64,000 bases of DNA, from assembly GCF_963677315.1 (NCBI RefSeq), contig NZ_OY781940.1, positions 360,001-424,000 on the forward strand. The letters are read 5' to 3'. This document shows positions 43,314 through 53,243 of this stretch, piece by piece; the stretch's first letter is position 1; every line of letters begins with the position of its first letter. A program made the translations under genes and the position numbers. Origin of the DNA: an uncultured Sphaerochaeta sp. Its GTDB lineage: Bacteria; Spirochaetota; Spirochaetia; Sphaerochaetales; Sphaerochaetaceae. Under the pieces are notes generated by a model that saw only the letters and a list, made by a program, of their open reading frames with translations, was not told where the DNA came from and made no database searches.

Positions 43314-44678
43314 ATGGCAAAAAGAAGCATCATGGTCTCCTATGGAATGGGAAAGTTCATTGCTGAGTTCCTAACCGGAGCGTTCGGAAGCATCGTCTTC
43401 ATGTTTTACGAAACGGAGGTGGGTTTGTCTGCCGGCTATGCCGCGCTTGCAACCATCCTCTATTCGTTCTGGAATGCCATAAACGACCCAATCATCGGAT
43501 ATGTGACAAACAAGGGCGCTCCATTCTCAAAAAAACTTGGAAGGAGATTTCCCTGGATTATCTTGGGTCTTATCCTCTGTAGCGTATTTTTCATTCTTAT
43601 CTTCAGCGTACCCAGCTCGTGGGATGCCAGGGAGAACCCGCTTCCTGTCTTCCTTTGGATGGTCCTTACCATCTGTCTCTATGATGGGTTCTACTCCCTT
43701 TGGGAAGTAAACTACCAGAGCATCTACCCTGATAAATTCCGCACCCAGAGCGAAAGAACCACGACGGCAGCAGTCGGTACCGGTATCGGGGTCCTGGGAA
43801 TTGCCTCCGGCTTCATCATCCCTCCCCTATTCTTCTCGTACGGAATAAGGTCGAGTTATCTCATCTGCGCCTTGGTCATTGCTGGATTCAGCCTGGTGGC
43901 TACCTTTGGGGTAAGCTTCGGGGTCTTTGAGACCAAGGATATGATTGCACGGTTCTCCCAGCAGAAAGAAAAGGAAGCATCCCCACATTTCTTCGACCAG
44001 ATGAACCATGCGCTGAAGAATCGCAACTTACTCGCATTTGTACTGTTGCTCTTCTTCTACCAGAGCGGATGTATGCTTATGACTGCGAGTGTCAACTATG
44101 TGGTCAAGTATGTCCTTGAAGCGAAGAGCAGCGGGGCTACACCAATCTTTGCAGGTATGTTGGTAGGTACACTGCTCTCCATCCTGATCTGGATGCAGGT
44201 AGCCAAGCGCTTGAAGAACAACCAGCTGATGCTTATCCTCTGCTCTTTCGTTCTCGCTCTCTTCGCGCTCCCCCTCTCCTTCCTCTCTTCGGCTACATCA
44301 TATGTAGTTGCAATGGCGCTCTGGGGATTGGGGTTTGGAGGTTTCTGGACCTTCATGAGCCCAGCCATGGCAGATGTAATCGACAGCCTTGTTGTGGCTC
44401 AGAAACGTCGTGACGATGGAGTGGTACTTGGTATCAGGGCATTTTTCATGCGGTTCAGCTATGCAAGCCAAGCCATGGTCTTCTTCGTCGTACACAAGGC
44501 AACAGCCTTTGACCCCCTTACAATCACCGAACAGGCCAGATGGGGGATTCGTCTCCATATGGGGGTTATCCCTGCTCTTTTCTTCCTTGTCGGTGGCTTG
44601 CTTTTCCTTCGCATGAACTCACTTGGTCCTGCTGAGGTTGCAAAGAATCGACAGATGCTCTCCCATTTGGATATCTAG
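43314..44678 (+). CDS. MFS transporter of the GPH (glycoside-cation symporter) type
   Basis: 454 residues, about twelve membrane helices. The signature NAINDPIIGYVTNKG with GRRFPWI after helix 2 is typical of the glycoside-pentoside-hexuronide/cation symporter family. GGAGC and AGG precede the ATG. Substrate is not predictable; the family takes sugars, but the setting between threonine breakdown genes and prfA gives no firm clue. Confidence 0.8.
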   Translation: MAKRSIMVSYGMGKFIAEFLTGAFGSIVFMFYETEVGLSAGYAALATILYSFWNAINDPIIGYVTNKGAPFSKKLGRRFPWIILGLILCSVFFILIFSVPSSWDARENPLPVFLWMVLTICLYDGFYSLWEVNYQSIYPDKFRTQSERTTTAAVGTGIGVLGIASGFIIPPLFFSYGIRSSYLICALVIAGFSLVATFGVSFGVFETKDMIARFSQQKEKEASPHFFDQMNHALKNRNLLAFVLLLFFYQSGCMLMTASVNYVVKYVLEAKSSGATPIFAGMLVGTLLSILIWMQVAKRLKNNQLMLILCSFVLALFALPLSFLSSATSYVVAMALWGLGFGGFWTFMSPAMADVIDSLVVAQKRRDDGVVLGIRAFFMRFSYASQAMVFFVVHKATAFDPLTITEQARWGIRLHMGVIPALFFLVGGLLFLRMNSLGPAEVAKNRQMLSHLDI

Positions 44679-44732
44679 CAATGCTATGCAAAGGCCCATC
44701 ACTTTTGTATACTTGCCCTGTAGGAGAAAACG

Positions 44733-45797
44733 ATGCTAGAAAAACTGCCCGATTACGAAAAGCAGCTTGCAGATATAGATGAAAAACTCAGCAATCCTGA
44801 AACCATGCAGGATATGAAACTCTTCAGGAGTCTCAATCAGGAGAGATCCCACCTTGCTCCCATTATTGATGAACTCAAGGAAATGTCGAGCTTGAAAGAG
44901 CAAATTACAGATGCAAAGCAATTGCTCAAGGAGGAGAAAGATCCTGAGATGCTCGAACTGACCGAGCAAGAGCTTGACGAATTGACAGAGCAGCTGGCAA
45001 AGAGTGAACAGAAAACGAAAATGCTCCTTATCCCCCCTGACCCAATGGAAGGAAAAGACATCATCATGGAGATTCGTGCAGGCACCGGTGGCGAGGAAGC
45101 TGCACTCTTTGCAGCAAACCTTTTCCGCATGTACTCCCACTATGCTGATGCCAAGGGATGGAAGATGGAAATTCTCTCTTCCAATGAAACAGGCATTGGT
45201 GGCTACAAGGAACTGGTGCTCTCCATTAGTGGGAAGGATGTCTATGGATCGCTCCGTTTTGAAAGCGGAGTACATAGGGTACAACGGGTTCCTGAAACCG
45301 AAAGTGGTGGAAGAATCCACACCAGTGCAGTAACTGTGGCAGTACTTCCCGAGGCAGAAGAAACTGATATCGAAATTCGTCAGGAAGACCTTAAAATTGA
45401 TGTCATGCGCGCTGGAGGCCCAGGTGGACAGAGCGTCAACACCACAGACAGTGCCGTACGGCTTACCCACCTTCCCACAGGACTCGTGGTAATCTGTCAG
45501 GATGAAAAGAGCCAGATCAAGAACAAGGCAAAAGCACTTCGTGTTCTCCGATCCCGTCTTTTCGATTTGGAAGAAGACAAGAAAAACAAGGAACGGGCTG
45601 AAGCGAGAAAGAGCCAGGTTGGATCGGGGGACCGCAGTGAACGCATCCGTACCTACAATTATCCACAGAACAGGCTCACCGACCATCGGATCAACTTGAC
45701 GTTGTATAAGCTCGAATTGATCATGGCTGGAGATCTTGATGAGGTGGTTGAGGCTCTGAAGATAGCCGCAGGTGAAGCTGCACTCAAGGAAGCGTAA
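44733..45797 (+). CDS. prfA: Peptide chain release factor 1
   Basis: 354 residues. Codon-recognition tripeptide PET (PxT type, in [16 protein letters not shown]) marks RF1, reading UAA and UAG, and the GGQ loop [17 protein letters not shown] triggers peptide release. TAGGAG precedes the ATG; a TATACT box lies at 44708. It is followed directly by prmC, which methylates the GGQ glutamine. Confidence 0.97.
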   Translation: MLEKLPDYEKQLADIDEKLSNPETMQDMKLFRSLNQERSHLAPIIDELKEMSSLKEQITDAKQLLKEEKDPEMLELTEQELDELTEQLAKSEQKTKMLLIPPDPMEGKDIIMEIRAGTGGEEAALFAANLFRMYSHYADAKGWKMEILSSNETGIGGYKELVLSISGKDVYGSLRFESGVHRVQRVPETESGGRIHTSAVTVAVLPEAEETDIEIRQEDLKIDVMRAGGPGGQSVNTTDSAVRLTHLPTGLVVICQDEKSQIKNKAKALRVLRSRLFDLEEDKKNKERAEARKSQVGSGDRSERIRTYNYPQNRLTDHRINLTLYKLELIMAGDLDEVVEALKIAAGEAALKEA

Positions 45798-45808
45798 GGA
45801 ACGTGTTC

Positions 45809-46669
45809 ATGACCATTGCCGACTGGAAGCAACAGACTGCCAGATTTCTGCAAGCGGGGCAGGTAGGTGACAGCGCGAATCTGGATGCACGTCTTCTCCT
45901 TGAGAAGGCAACCGGTCTTGACCAGGTTCACCAGATCATGGAGAGTGAGCGAATCCTGACATCTGAGGAGCTCGAAACCCTCGAGGAACTCAGAGGCCAG
46001 AGACTGGCTCACAAACCAATGGCATATATATTGGGGCACAAGGAGTTCTATGGCAGGACTTTTCTGGTCGATGAACATACACTCATTCCCCGTCCAGATA
46101 CAGAGACCCTTATCAATGAAGTACTTCACTTCTCCCAGGGAAAGAGCAAGGAAGCATTACTTCCCATCATTGATGTATGTACCGGTAGTGGTGCGATCGG
46201 CATCACCCTCTCCCTTGAATTGAATGTGGATGTGGAGCTGTCTGATATCTCTGTGGGTGCCTTGAATATTGCCAAGCGAAATGCCTTTGCACTGACTGGG
46301 CATGAGCTTTTGCTTCATGAAGCAGATCTTCTCTCCACGATTTCACAAAAATATGGTATGATCGTGAGCAATCCTCCCTACCTCACCGCTACTTGGTGTG
46401 ATGAGGTCTCAGCGGAGGTAGCATGGGAACCAAGGGGTGCGCTTGATGGGCAAGGCCAGGACGGACTCTCCTTGATCAGAAGGTTGCTGGAACAGAGCAC
46501 CCTGCATCTCAAGGAAGGAGGAGCTCTGTTTATCGAATGTGATTACAGGCAGACAGATGAGGTTGCCAGCCTATTCAAGGAGCACCACTTCAATCATATT
46601 ACCATTGCCAAGGATCTATCTGGTCATGAACGCGTAGTGTGGGGGGTACTTGCATGTACGAACAATTGA
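45809..46669 (+). CDS. prmC: Release factor glutamine methyltransferase
   Basis: 286 residues. SAM-binding motif VCTGSGAIGITL and the catalytic NPPY in IVSNPPYLTA are diagnostic of PrmC/HemK. It methylates the GGQ glutamine of RF1. The ATG at 45809 is preferred over the GTG at 45803 because TAAGGA is then eight bases away. Last 16 bases overlap the rel gene. Confidence 0.95.
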   Translation: MTIADWKQQTARFLQAGQVGDSANLDARLLLEKATGLDQVHQIMESERILTSEELETLEELRGQRLAHKPMAYILGHKEFYGRTFLVDEHTLIPRPDTETLINEVLHFSQGKSKEALLPIIDVCTGSGAIGITLSLELNVDVELSDISVGALNIAKRNAFALTGHELLLHEADLLSTISQKYGMIVSNPPYLTATWCDEVSAEVAWEPRGALDGQGQDGLSLIRRLLEQSTLHLKEGGALFIECDYRQTDEVASLFKEHHFNHITIAKDLSGHERVVWGVLACTNN

Positions 46670-48684
46670 TCGAACGTTTCATCCAGAAGGCGTATAAGTA
46701 TCCCAAGGCTGACCAGGAGAAAATCCTGGCCGCGGCTACCTTTGCAGACAGTAAGCATGAAAACCAGAAAAGAGCCAGTGGTGAACCATATCTCATCCAC
46801 CCCCTAGCAGTAGGCGAGATTCTCATCCAATTGAAGATGGATGCAGATACTATCTGCGCAGGACTTCTTCATGATACGCTCGAAGATACCAATACCACCT
46901 ACGAAGAGCTCCTACAGACCTTTGGCCAGGGTGTTGCTGATATGGTCGAGGGAGAGACCAAGATAGCCAACCTCAAGACGATGAACAAAAGCGTCCAGGA
47001 GGCTGAAACCATTCGCAAGATGTTCTTTGCCATGAGCAAGGACATCCGCGTCATCATCATCAAACTTGCAGACAAACTGCACAACATGCGTACCATCCAG
47101 CACCTGAACCCACAACGGGCGAAGGAGATTGCCGGTGATACCCTCGATATTTTTGCTCCCCTTGCCGACCGCCTGGGTATCTCGTGGCTGAAGGATGAAT
47201 TGGAAGACTTGAGTTTGAAGGTACTCAAACCTGATACCTTCAACTACATCCAGGATTACCTCTTAAGCAAGAAAAGTGAACAGAAGGCGTACCTGAACCG
47301 GGTGGAAAAGTCCATATACCGTGCCTGTGGTGATGCTGAGCTGAGTGATATCATTGTCACCAGCAGAGCCAAGCATACCTATTCGGTCTATATGAAAATG
47401 AAGAAACGCAAGAAGGAGATTGATGAGATCTTCGATATCCTTGGAGTGCGTATCCTCTGCAACACGATGACTGAATGCTACACCATCCTGGGGGTGGTAC
47501 ACCGTCTTTGGCCGCCTATTGAAGGACGGTTCAAGGACTACATTGCCATGCCGAAGGCGAACAACTACCAGAGCCTGCACACTACGGTCATGGCACTCGA
47601 TGGCAAGTTGCTGGAAATACAGATCAGGACCAAGGAGATGCACTTTACCGCTGAGTATGGTGTTGCCGCCCACTGGAGCTACAAAGCAGACACAGGCAGC
47701 GATAGTGGTTCCTGGAACAAGATGGACAATGAACAGTTCTCCCGTATCATCAGCAAGCTCAAGATCTGGTCGAATGAGATCGAGAGCAGTGAGTCATACA
47801 TGGAGGATATCAAGGGGGAATTGCTCAAGGATACCATCTATGTATTCACTCCACAGGGACACATCGTGGAACTCCCCACCAACTCCACCGCCCTGGACTT
47901 TGCCTATCAGATCCACACCGAGGTAGGGAATCATACCACCGGAGCCAAAGCTGATGGATCCATTATCCCGCTCAATGCCCCACTGAAGAATACTCAGGTC
48001 ATCGAGATACTGACCAGTCCCAATGCACGGCCGCACCTGCAGTGGCTGCGGTATGCCCAGACAAGCAGTGCCCGCAAGAAAATCAAGGCATGGCTGAACA
48101 AGTATGATGAGAACATCCTCATAGACAAGGATATCATTGCAAAGCGGAAAGCCCCTGACCATCAGCAGAAAGAGGAACAGCCTCAACCACCGCAGCCTCC
48201 GATGGATGATGAGCATATCGTCAGGGAAGTCTTTGATGCAAAACGGGTCAAATTCCGTGTTGGCGAAGAGAAGAATATGATGATCCATATCGCCCAGTGC
48301 TGTAATCCAGTACGGGGGGATGATATTGTTGGATACATCAGTAGAGGACGGGGGATCATCGTCCATAAGCGCAGCTGTCCCAATCTCAAGAACATGGCAG
48401 AAATTGATGATCGGGCTATCGAGGTGGAATGGGAGACAGAGTTCCCGAAACTTACCAAACGCTTCAGTGTAACCAGCAAGCGAACCTATGACCTTTTCGG
48501 GGAGATCGAGGGAGCACTCCGTAAACACAAGGGTCACCTCATCGAAGGCAGGCTGCACGATGATGAGGAAGGCAAACTCAGAGGAACATTCACCATGGAA
48601 GTGGAGAGAGAGGATGACTTCAAGAAGATCATCAAGAATCTGAAGACCATTCCCAGTGTTATCACTATCGCAGAAATCAAATAG
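46654..48684 (+). CDS. rel: Bifunctional (p)ppGpp synthetase/hydrolase (RelA/SpoT family)
   Basis: 676 residues. HD hydrolase domain with His49 and His73-Asp74 (HDTLEDT) intact; synthetase domain with SRAKHTYSVYMKM and GRFKDYIAMPKANNYQSLH; then TGS (IYVFTPQGHIVELP) and a C-terminal ACT region (FSVTSKRTYDLFGEIEGAL). The single long enzyme with both active sites should make and degrade (p)ppGpp. The start at 46654 lies within the end of prmC, and the ribosome site is weak, so translation is probably coupled. Confidence 0.94.
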   Translation: MYEQLIERFIQKAYKYPKADQEKILAAATFADSKHENQKRASGEPYLIHPLAVGEILIQLKMDADTICAGLLHDTLEDTNTTYEELLQTFGQGVADMVEGETKIANLKTMNKSVQEAETIRKMFFAMSKDIRVIIIKLADKLHNMRTIQHLNPQRAKEIAGDTLDIFAPLADRLGISWLKDELEDLSLKVLKPDTFNYIQDYLLSKKSEQKAYLNRVEKSIYRACGDAELSDIIVTSRAKHTYSVYMKMKKRKKEIDEIFDILGVRILCNTMTECYTILGVVHRLWPPIEGRFKDYIAMPKANNYQSLHTTVMALDGKLLEIQIRTKEMHFTAEYGVAAHWSYKADTGSDSGSWNKMDNEQFSRIISKLKIWSNEIESSESYMEDIKGELLKDTIYVFTPQGHIVELPTNSTALDFAYQIHTEVGNHTTGAKADGSIIPLNAPLKNTQVIEILTSPNARPHLQWLRYAQTSSARKKIKAWLNKYDENILIDKDIIAKRKAPDHQQKEEQPQPPQPPMDDEHIVREVFDAKRVKFRVGEEKNMMIHIAQCCNPVRGDDIVGYISRGRGIIVHKRSCPNLKNMAEIDDRAIEVEWETEFPKLTKRFSVTSKRTYDLFGEIEGALRKHKGHLIEGRLHDDEEGKLRGTFTMEVEREDDFKKIIKNLKTIPSVITIAEIK

Positions 48685-48687
48685 GCC

Positions 48688-50322
48688 CTACTCTTCAAGT
48701 ACCCTGAGAATCTCAGGAAGCAATTGTTTCTTCCTGGAAAGGACTCCAGGGAGGAAGAACTTCCCTTCTCCTGTTTTCTCATAGGCAAGTTTCCGTTCAG
48801 TGATCGGCAAACTCGTCATAAGCAGAACGCTGTTTTCCCTCACAACATCAGTGATGAGGAACATTGCCCAGTCCAAGCCCTGTGCCATTTTCAGGAGTTC
48901 CAGTTCCGAGAGATACGTATCCTTGTACTCATCCACGTCGCTGAGCGTGGTGACTTCACATTGCCCGATCCCAAAGGCCACACCGAGTTCACGGTAGACC
49001 TTGAAATCGGCCTCAAGCATCTTGCGAGGATCCTCTTTTGCCAAAGAAGCACCACTACTGAACATCGTCTCCCCAAACTTCCGCATGTCCTCCACATCCC
49101 CAAGAATCAGAAGATCCTGTACTGCAGTATAATCCTCGAACGTGGTTGTGGGACTCTTGAGCATTATGGTGTCACTGACAATTCCCGAAAGCAGGACACG
49201 AGCCATCTGCTGGGTAATCTCAATATTATGACGGAGATACAATTTATAGATGATCGTGCAGGTGGAACCCAGAGGTTCACAGTAGATAAAAATCGGGTTT
49301 CGGGTCTTTGCAGCACCCAGACGATGGTGGTCGATGATCTCCAACACTTCAGACTCATCAATACCGCTCACCCCTTGCTCGGTTTCATTGTGGTCGACCA
49401 TGATCACTTTTGTCTTGGGCCTGTCAAGGAAACAACGGCGGGTCACAAAACCCTTGTACTTGCCACCTCCAAAGACGGGAAGCCCTCGGTATTCACTATC
49501 GGCAAGGATGTCCCTTGCCACATCGAAGAGACAATCATCCTCTAGCTTGATGGGATCCTGCACCATGAGCTCCTTGACCGGAACACTGAGACGGAGCAGA
49601 CGGAGTGTCTCTGCGGTATCAAGCGCGCTCAGATATACAGAACCCTGATAGGAATCCCAATCGACACTGCTGGTCACCTGATCCTCAATCCCTGTCAGGA
49701 CAATGGCCGGAATCTGAAGTTCGATGGCTTTTCTGATATGATCTTCCCTGTCTCCAACCACCAGGATTGGAGGTCTTCCTTCCAAGGCTTCAAGATGCTT
49801 GCAGAAGACTATATAGCGCATTGCCCCAACCATGATCGGAGCATCAAAGGTTGCTCTCTCTCCACGCTTCAGGAAGGAGCCCTTGAGCACCTTGGGGAAA
49901 TTATCCACAACAAAGTGATAGATGGGGCGTTCTCCGCTGTTCTCTTTCAGGACAAAGCTGCTGACCTCATCGACACTTAACAGACCACGGTATTGCTCGC
50001 CATCCATAACCGGTACAACTGATGATTTGTTTGAGGACCCGTAGATGGAAACCAGATTGTATACGGGGTCTCCCACCTGTACAACCGCGTTGGTATTTCG
50101 GGTAACACTCAGCACCTTGGTTCTCACATCCTTGATGAAAGGAGGAGGGGTTACCCCCAATCGGTCAAACTGTGCTTTTGTTGTATCATTAAGATTCCCA
50201 CATCGCACTGCGTTGTACGTGTTGTTGGGATCGACTTTATTCTTCAGAAATGCATAGCTATAGGCAGCACAGATGCTGTCCATATCCGGATTACGATGTC
50301 CACACACAAATATTTCGGCCAC
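48688..50322 (-). CDS. Manganese-dependent inorganic pyrophosphatase with CBS and DRTGG domains
   Basis: 544 residues, starting at GTG 50322. The DHH phosphoesterase core is split: GHRNPDMDSICAA at the N-terminus, then an insert with two CBS regions (about 65-120 and 250-300) flanking a DRTGG-like domain, then VDHNE, DHH (EIIDHHRLGA) and the C-terminal DHHA2. Such family II enzymes hydrolyse pyrophosphate and are regulated by adenine nucleotides through the CBS pair. Its tail is three bases from that of rel. Confidence 0.92.
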   Translation of the reverse strand: MAEIFVCGHRNPDMDSICAAYSYAFLKNKVDPNNTYNAVRCGNLNDTTKAQFDRLGVTPPPFIKDVRTKVLSVTRNTNAVVQVGDPVYNLVSIYGSSNKSSVVPVMDGEQYRGLLSVDEVSSFVLKENSGERPIYHFVVDNFPKVLKGSFLKRGERATFDAPIMVGAMRYIVFCKHLEALEGRPPILVVGDREDHIRKAIELQIPAIVLTGIEDQVTSSVDWDSYQGSVYLSALDTAETLRLLRLSVPVKELMVQDPIKLEDDCLFDVARDILADSEYRGLPVFGGGKYKGFVTRRCFLDRPKTKVIMVDHNETEQGVSGIDESEVLEIIDHHRLGAAKTRNPIFIYCEPLGSTCTIIYKLYLRHNIEITQQMARVLLSGIVSDTIMLKSPTTTFEDYTAVQDLLILGDVEDMRKFGETMFSSGASLAKEDPRKMLEADFKVYRELGVAFGIGQCEVTTLSDVDEYKDTYLSELELLKMAQGLDWAMFLITDVVRENSVLLMTSLPITERKLAYEKTGEGKFFLPGVLSRKKQLLPEILRVLEE

Positions 50323-50365
50323 GACATGCTCCTCTGTTGTCCGTCATTCTATCCGAGTTGTGCTC

Positions 50366-50394
50366 CTCTGACAACTGATAACAGCTAGTCAGAG
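50366..50394. repeat. 7-bp inverted repeat before rpiB
   Basis: CTCTGAC at 50366-50372 and GTCAGAG at 50388-50394, 15 bases apart, in the divergent region between the pyrophosphatase and rpiB. It may be an operator or a leader hairpin. Confidence 0.35.
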
Positions 50395-50437
50395 TAGTGC
50401 AAATAGGGTACCATCGAAGGAACCAAGGAGATGTAAT

Positions 50438-50884
50438 ATGCCTAGTGTAGTGCTTGCAAATGACCATGGTGCAGTTGAACTGTCCAAGAGATTGATTGGA
50501 TATCTGGAAAAGATGGGATATACGGTAAACCATCTGGGTGTAACTTCCAACGATTCGGTAGATTACCCTGATATCGCGAAAGAAGCTTGCCTGGAGTACA
50601 AGAAAGGCGAGTATGAATTCGGTATTGTCCTCTGTGGAACCGGGATTGGAATCTCCATCAGTGCAAATAAGGTTGAAGGTATCCGTTGTGCTCTCCCCCA
50701 GAACTGCTATGCAGCAGCAATGGCGAGACGACACAACAATGCAAACTTTATTGCATTTGGAGGAAGAATCGACTATCCGGAAGACCCCGTTGATATGCTT
50801 GATGCCTTCATGGAGGTCTCCTTTGAAGGAGAACGACACCAGAGACGAGTTGACAAGATGATGGCCCTGGAAGGGACCTGCTAG
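50438..50884 (+). CDS. rpiB: Ribose 5-phosphate isomerase B (RpiB/LacAB family)
   Basis: 148 residues, the usual RpiB length. LANDHGAVELSKRLIGYLEKMG at the N-terminus, DYPDIAKEA, and CGTGIGISISANKVEGIRCAL with the catalytic Cys loop are characteristic. It interconverts ribulose 5-phosphate and ribose 5-phosphate; some family members use allose or galactose phosphates. CAAGGAG precedes the ATG. The end overlaps the next gene tail to tail by four bases. Confidence 0.92.
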   Translation: MPSVVLANDHGAVELSKRLIGYLEKMGYTVNHLGVTSNDSVDYPDIAKEACLEYKKGEYEFGIVLCGTGIGISISANKVEGIRCALPQNCYAAAMARRHNNANFIAFGGRIDYPEDPVDMLDAFMEVSFEGERHQRRVDKMMALEGTC

Positions 50885-51429
50885 CGGTAGTCCTTATAGG
50901 TACCTACCACATAGAAATCATATTTGATCAAATCAAAAAGCAACCCAATCTGTCCATTCGATAGATTGTAGGCCAGGGTGAGAGAGAGCAGACGCTCTCT
51001 CTTCCCATTTACGGGGTTTCCTATCGTAACAGGGGTCAAGGAAAGCAACACATGGCTTATTCCCAAGGTTCCTTGCTCCTGGTAGGAACTTACCATAACC
51101 CCTGCTCCCACGAGCGTATTGATCCCGACCCCTGCCACTGCAGATGCGGTGGAACGTTGCCCCAGCAAAGTGCGTTGCATAAGCAGTGAAACCGATGAAC
51201 TACTGAATGGGTCGGGAATGATCCGGGTATCTACCTGAACATCAAATTCCCATACATCCGTTAAACCGGTAGAAAGACCCCACGCGAGCTTCATCCGACT
51301 TGGATCCAGGTCTTTCTCATATAAGTGTGCATTGGTTCCCAAGGTGATTCCCAGGTCAAAATACCCAGCAAAGAGAGGAGAAACAACGATCAAGATGATG
51401 ATACTGGTCAATAACAATTTCTTATGCAT
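50881..51429 (-). CDS. Secreted barrel-like protein, unknown function
   Basis: 182 residues: signal peptide (residues 1-21, ending SPLFAG) and then alternating strands (YFDLGITLGTNAHL, WEFDVQVDTRII, LLSLTLAYNLS), consistent with a small outer-membrane or periplasmic beta protein. No family recognised. It is the last of three envelope genes that probably form one unit with the phospholipase D-like lipoprotein. Confidence 0.7.
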   Translation of the reverse strand: MHKKLLLTSIIILIVVSPLFAGYFDLGITLGTNAHLYEKDLDPSRMKLAWGLSTGLTDVWEFDVQVDTRIIPDPFSSSSVSLLMQRTLLGQRSTASAVAGVGINTLVGAGVMVSSYQEQGTLGISHVLLSLTPVTIGNPVNGKRERLLSLTLAYNLSNGQIGLLFDLIKYDFYVVGTYKDYR

Positions 51430-51435
51430 GATACC

Positions 51436-51963
51436 CTACTTGATAAAATACGTGTAACGGACAAGGTTGATCCCCCAACTGTCCACTACGCCTTTATCCA
51501 TATTGAAGGCGATAAAGGGAGAAAGCACTTCATACCAGAAGTCCTTTTGGCTCAACTTCAACAAACTCGCTTCCACAGTGAAGGTAGAGGTCTCCCTTGT
51601 AGGATCAAACTGGTAGAAAACCCCAAGTGCAGGAGTATAGGCGACCACATTGTGAGCGATAAAATTGAAAGGATGATTCGTGGTCCTCAGAAGATCAACG
51701 TGCAAGCCTACCTGCAGGTATGGAATGACCCACTCCTTATCCTGATCGGTTCCTAAGGCTACCTTGCCTACCAATGATGGATTCCCGTACTCCAACAACC
51801 AAGGTCGGTAAGCCAGTGAGATTTCCATCCCACTGGACAATCGCTCAGGTCCATCTGAGATCTCTTCACCATAGTACCCAAAACCGTACCCGAATGATCG
51901 GGCCATTACAGGAGTTGATAAAAGAAGTATCAGCAGTATGAGTAGCATTGTTGGCTTCTTCAT
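51436..51963 (-). CDS. Secreted barrel-like protein, unknown function
   Basis: 175 residues: signal peptide (MKKPTMLLILLILLLSTPVMA) and strand-rich mature part (MEISLAYRPWLLEYG, VIPYLQVGLHVDLLR, SWGINLVRYTYFIK) ending in an aromatic strand as outer-membrane barrels do. GGAGG lies six bases before the ATG at 51963; the ATG just before it overlaps the stop of the upstream lipoprotein gene. It lies seven bases from the next envelope gene. Confidence 0.7.
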   Translation of the reverse strand: MKKPTMLLILLILLLSTPVMARSFGYGFGYYGEEISDGPERLSSGMEISLAYRPWLLEYGNPSLVGKVALGTDQDKEWVIPYLQVGLHVDLLRTTNHPFNFIAHNVVAYTPALGVFYQFDPTRETSTFTVEASLLKLSQKDFWYEVLSPFIAFNMDKGVVDSWGINLVRYTYFIK

Positions 51964-51965
51964 CA

Positions 51966-53243
51966 TCAACCTCCAAAGAATGCGGTTATGAAGCGGGGCC
52001 AGTTCTTGAGGGTATGCCAACCCTCGGCCATCTCTTCGGTAATGGGAACAGTTCCCTCATACAGTTCTTCAAAATGAAGTTTCAACTGTTGGGCCAATTC
52101 CGGGCTGTCAATCACCAGGGAATTCTCATAAGCGAGATTCATCGAACGGTAATTGATATTCGTTGATCCAATCAAAACATAGCGCTCATCCACAATGAGC
52201 AACTTCTCATGCAACAACCGTTGGGTTTCCACACTCTCTTCCTCGATACGAAGATCAATCCCCATGTCAAGAAGATCCTTTGTCATGTACTCAATGCCCT
52301 TACGATTGGTAACCCTCCGGTCGAAGGGTATGATCATCTGTATCTCTACACCCCGCTCTTGTGCCATTCGAAAAGCCGTAATCATCTCTTCATCCATGAA
52401 GGGAAGAAACGGCAGCACTTGTACTGAGTGGTCGGCCTCACTGAGCAGTGAGCCGATGAGCTTGCTGATCTGGGCGCTCTTTGGTTCCTGGTTCACATAC
52501 CAACCCTGGTAGGTCTCCTTTCCTTCAAGCGATGTTTCATCAACGGTAAAGTCCGCCCTATCTATCTCATCCCAGGTCTGTTCATTCCACCAAGGAACAA
52601 AATAGTCAAGAATAAGGCTGCTGAGTTCAGGAGAGGTGAATTCATACATACTATCCCGTTGCAGTTGCTCATCTTCAGCACCAATGGAGATATAGTTGAG
52701 GTTCATCCCCCCAAGTGCAATATGCTTCCCGTCCACGATGAGAAATTTCCTATGGTCACGATAGAGGAGATTCAGGCCACTGACCAACCGTGCCCCGCTG
52801 ATGGAATTGAACTCCAGGAGGTGCACCCCGCTTTCACGGAGGAATTTGAGCGGTATCAAGTGAAAGCGTGTCTCTGTCATGTCAAAAGGACCGGTCCCGT
52901 CGACCACAAAGTATACGCGGACTCCACTCTCTGCTTTCCTTGCAAGTGCACTGTACAGCTCTTCCAGTTCCTCGGAACTGGAGGCAAGGAATGCGCTGGT
53001 GATAAGGTAATCCTCCGCACCCTCTACCAACTCAATAAGCCGGTCTCTCCATGCCCTGCCATCATAGTACACGTCAGGATAGGAAACCTGCACCGAAGGA
53101 ATCTGAAACGAAGAGAGTTTTTCCTCAAAAGGAACGGAATCAGAGAGCACCTCTTCAGATATCATATGCTGGGTGCTTGAGCAACCTGTTGCGAGAAATA
53201 TCAGACTGATGATTACAAATACAAAACGAACCTGACGCATCAT
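51966..53243 (-). CDS. Phospholipase D/cardiolipin synthase-like lipoprotein
   Basis: 425 residues with a lipoprotein signal peptide ending FLATGC, so it should sit on a membrane facing outward. Two HKD motifs are present: DHRKFLIVD (about residue 170) and LHEKLLIVD (about residue 345), as needed for phosphatidyl transfer or hydrolysis. The extracytoplasmic anchor distinguishes it from cytoplasmic-facing cardiolipin synthases. GAGGT precedes the ATG, which overlaps the stop of the fused HAD gene. Confidence 0.87.
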   Translation of the reverse strand: MMRQVRFVFVIISLIFLATGCSSTQHMISEEVLSDSVPFEEKLSSFQIPSVQVSYPDVYYDGRAWRDRLIELVEGAEDYLITSAFLASSSEELEELYSALARKAESGVRVYFVVDGTGPFDMTETRFHLIPLKFLRESGVHLLEFNSISGARLVSGLNLLYRDHRKFLIVDGKHIALGGMNLNYISIGAEDEQLQRDSMYEFTSPELSSLILDYFVPWWNEQTWDEIDRADFTVDETSLEGKETYQGWYVNQEPKSAQISKLIGSLLSEADHSVQVLPFLPFMDEEMITAFRMAQERGVEIQMIIPFDRRVTNRKGIEYMTKDLLDMGIDLRIEEESVETQRLLHEKLLIVDERYVLIGSTNINYRSMNLAYENSLVIDSPELAQQLKLHFEELYEGTVPITEEMAEGWHTLKNWPRFITAFFGG

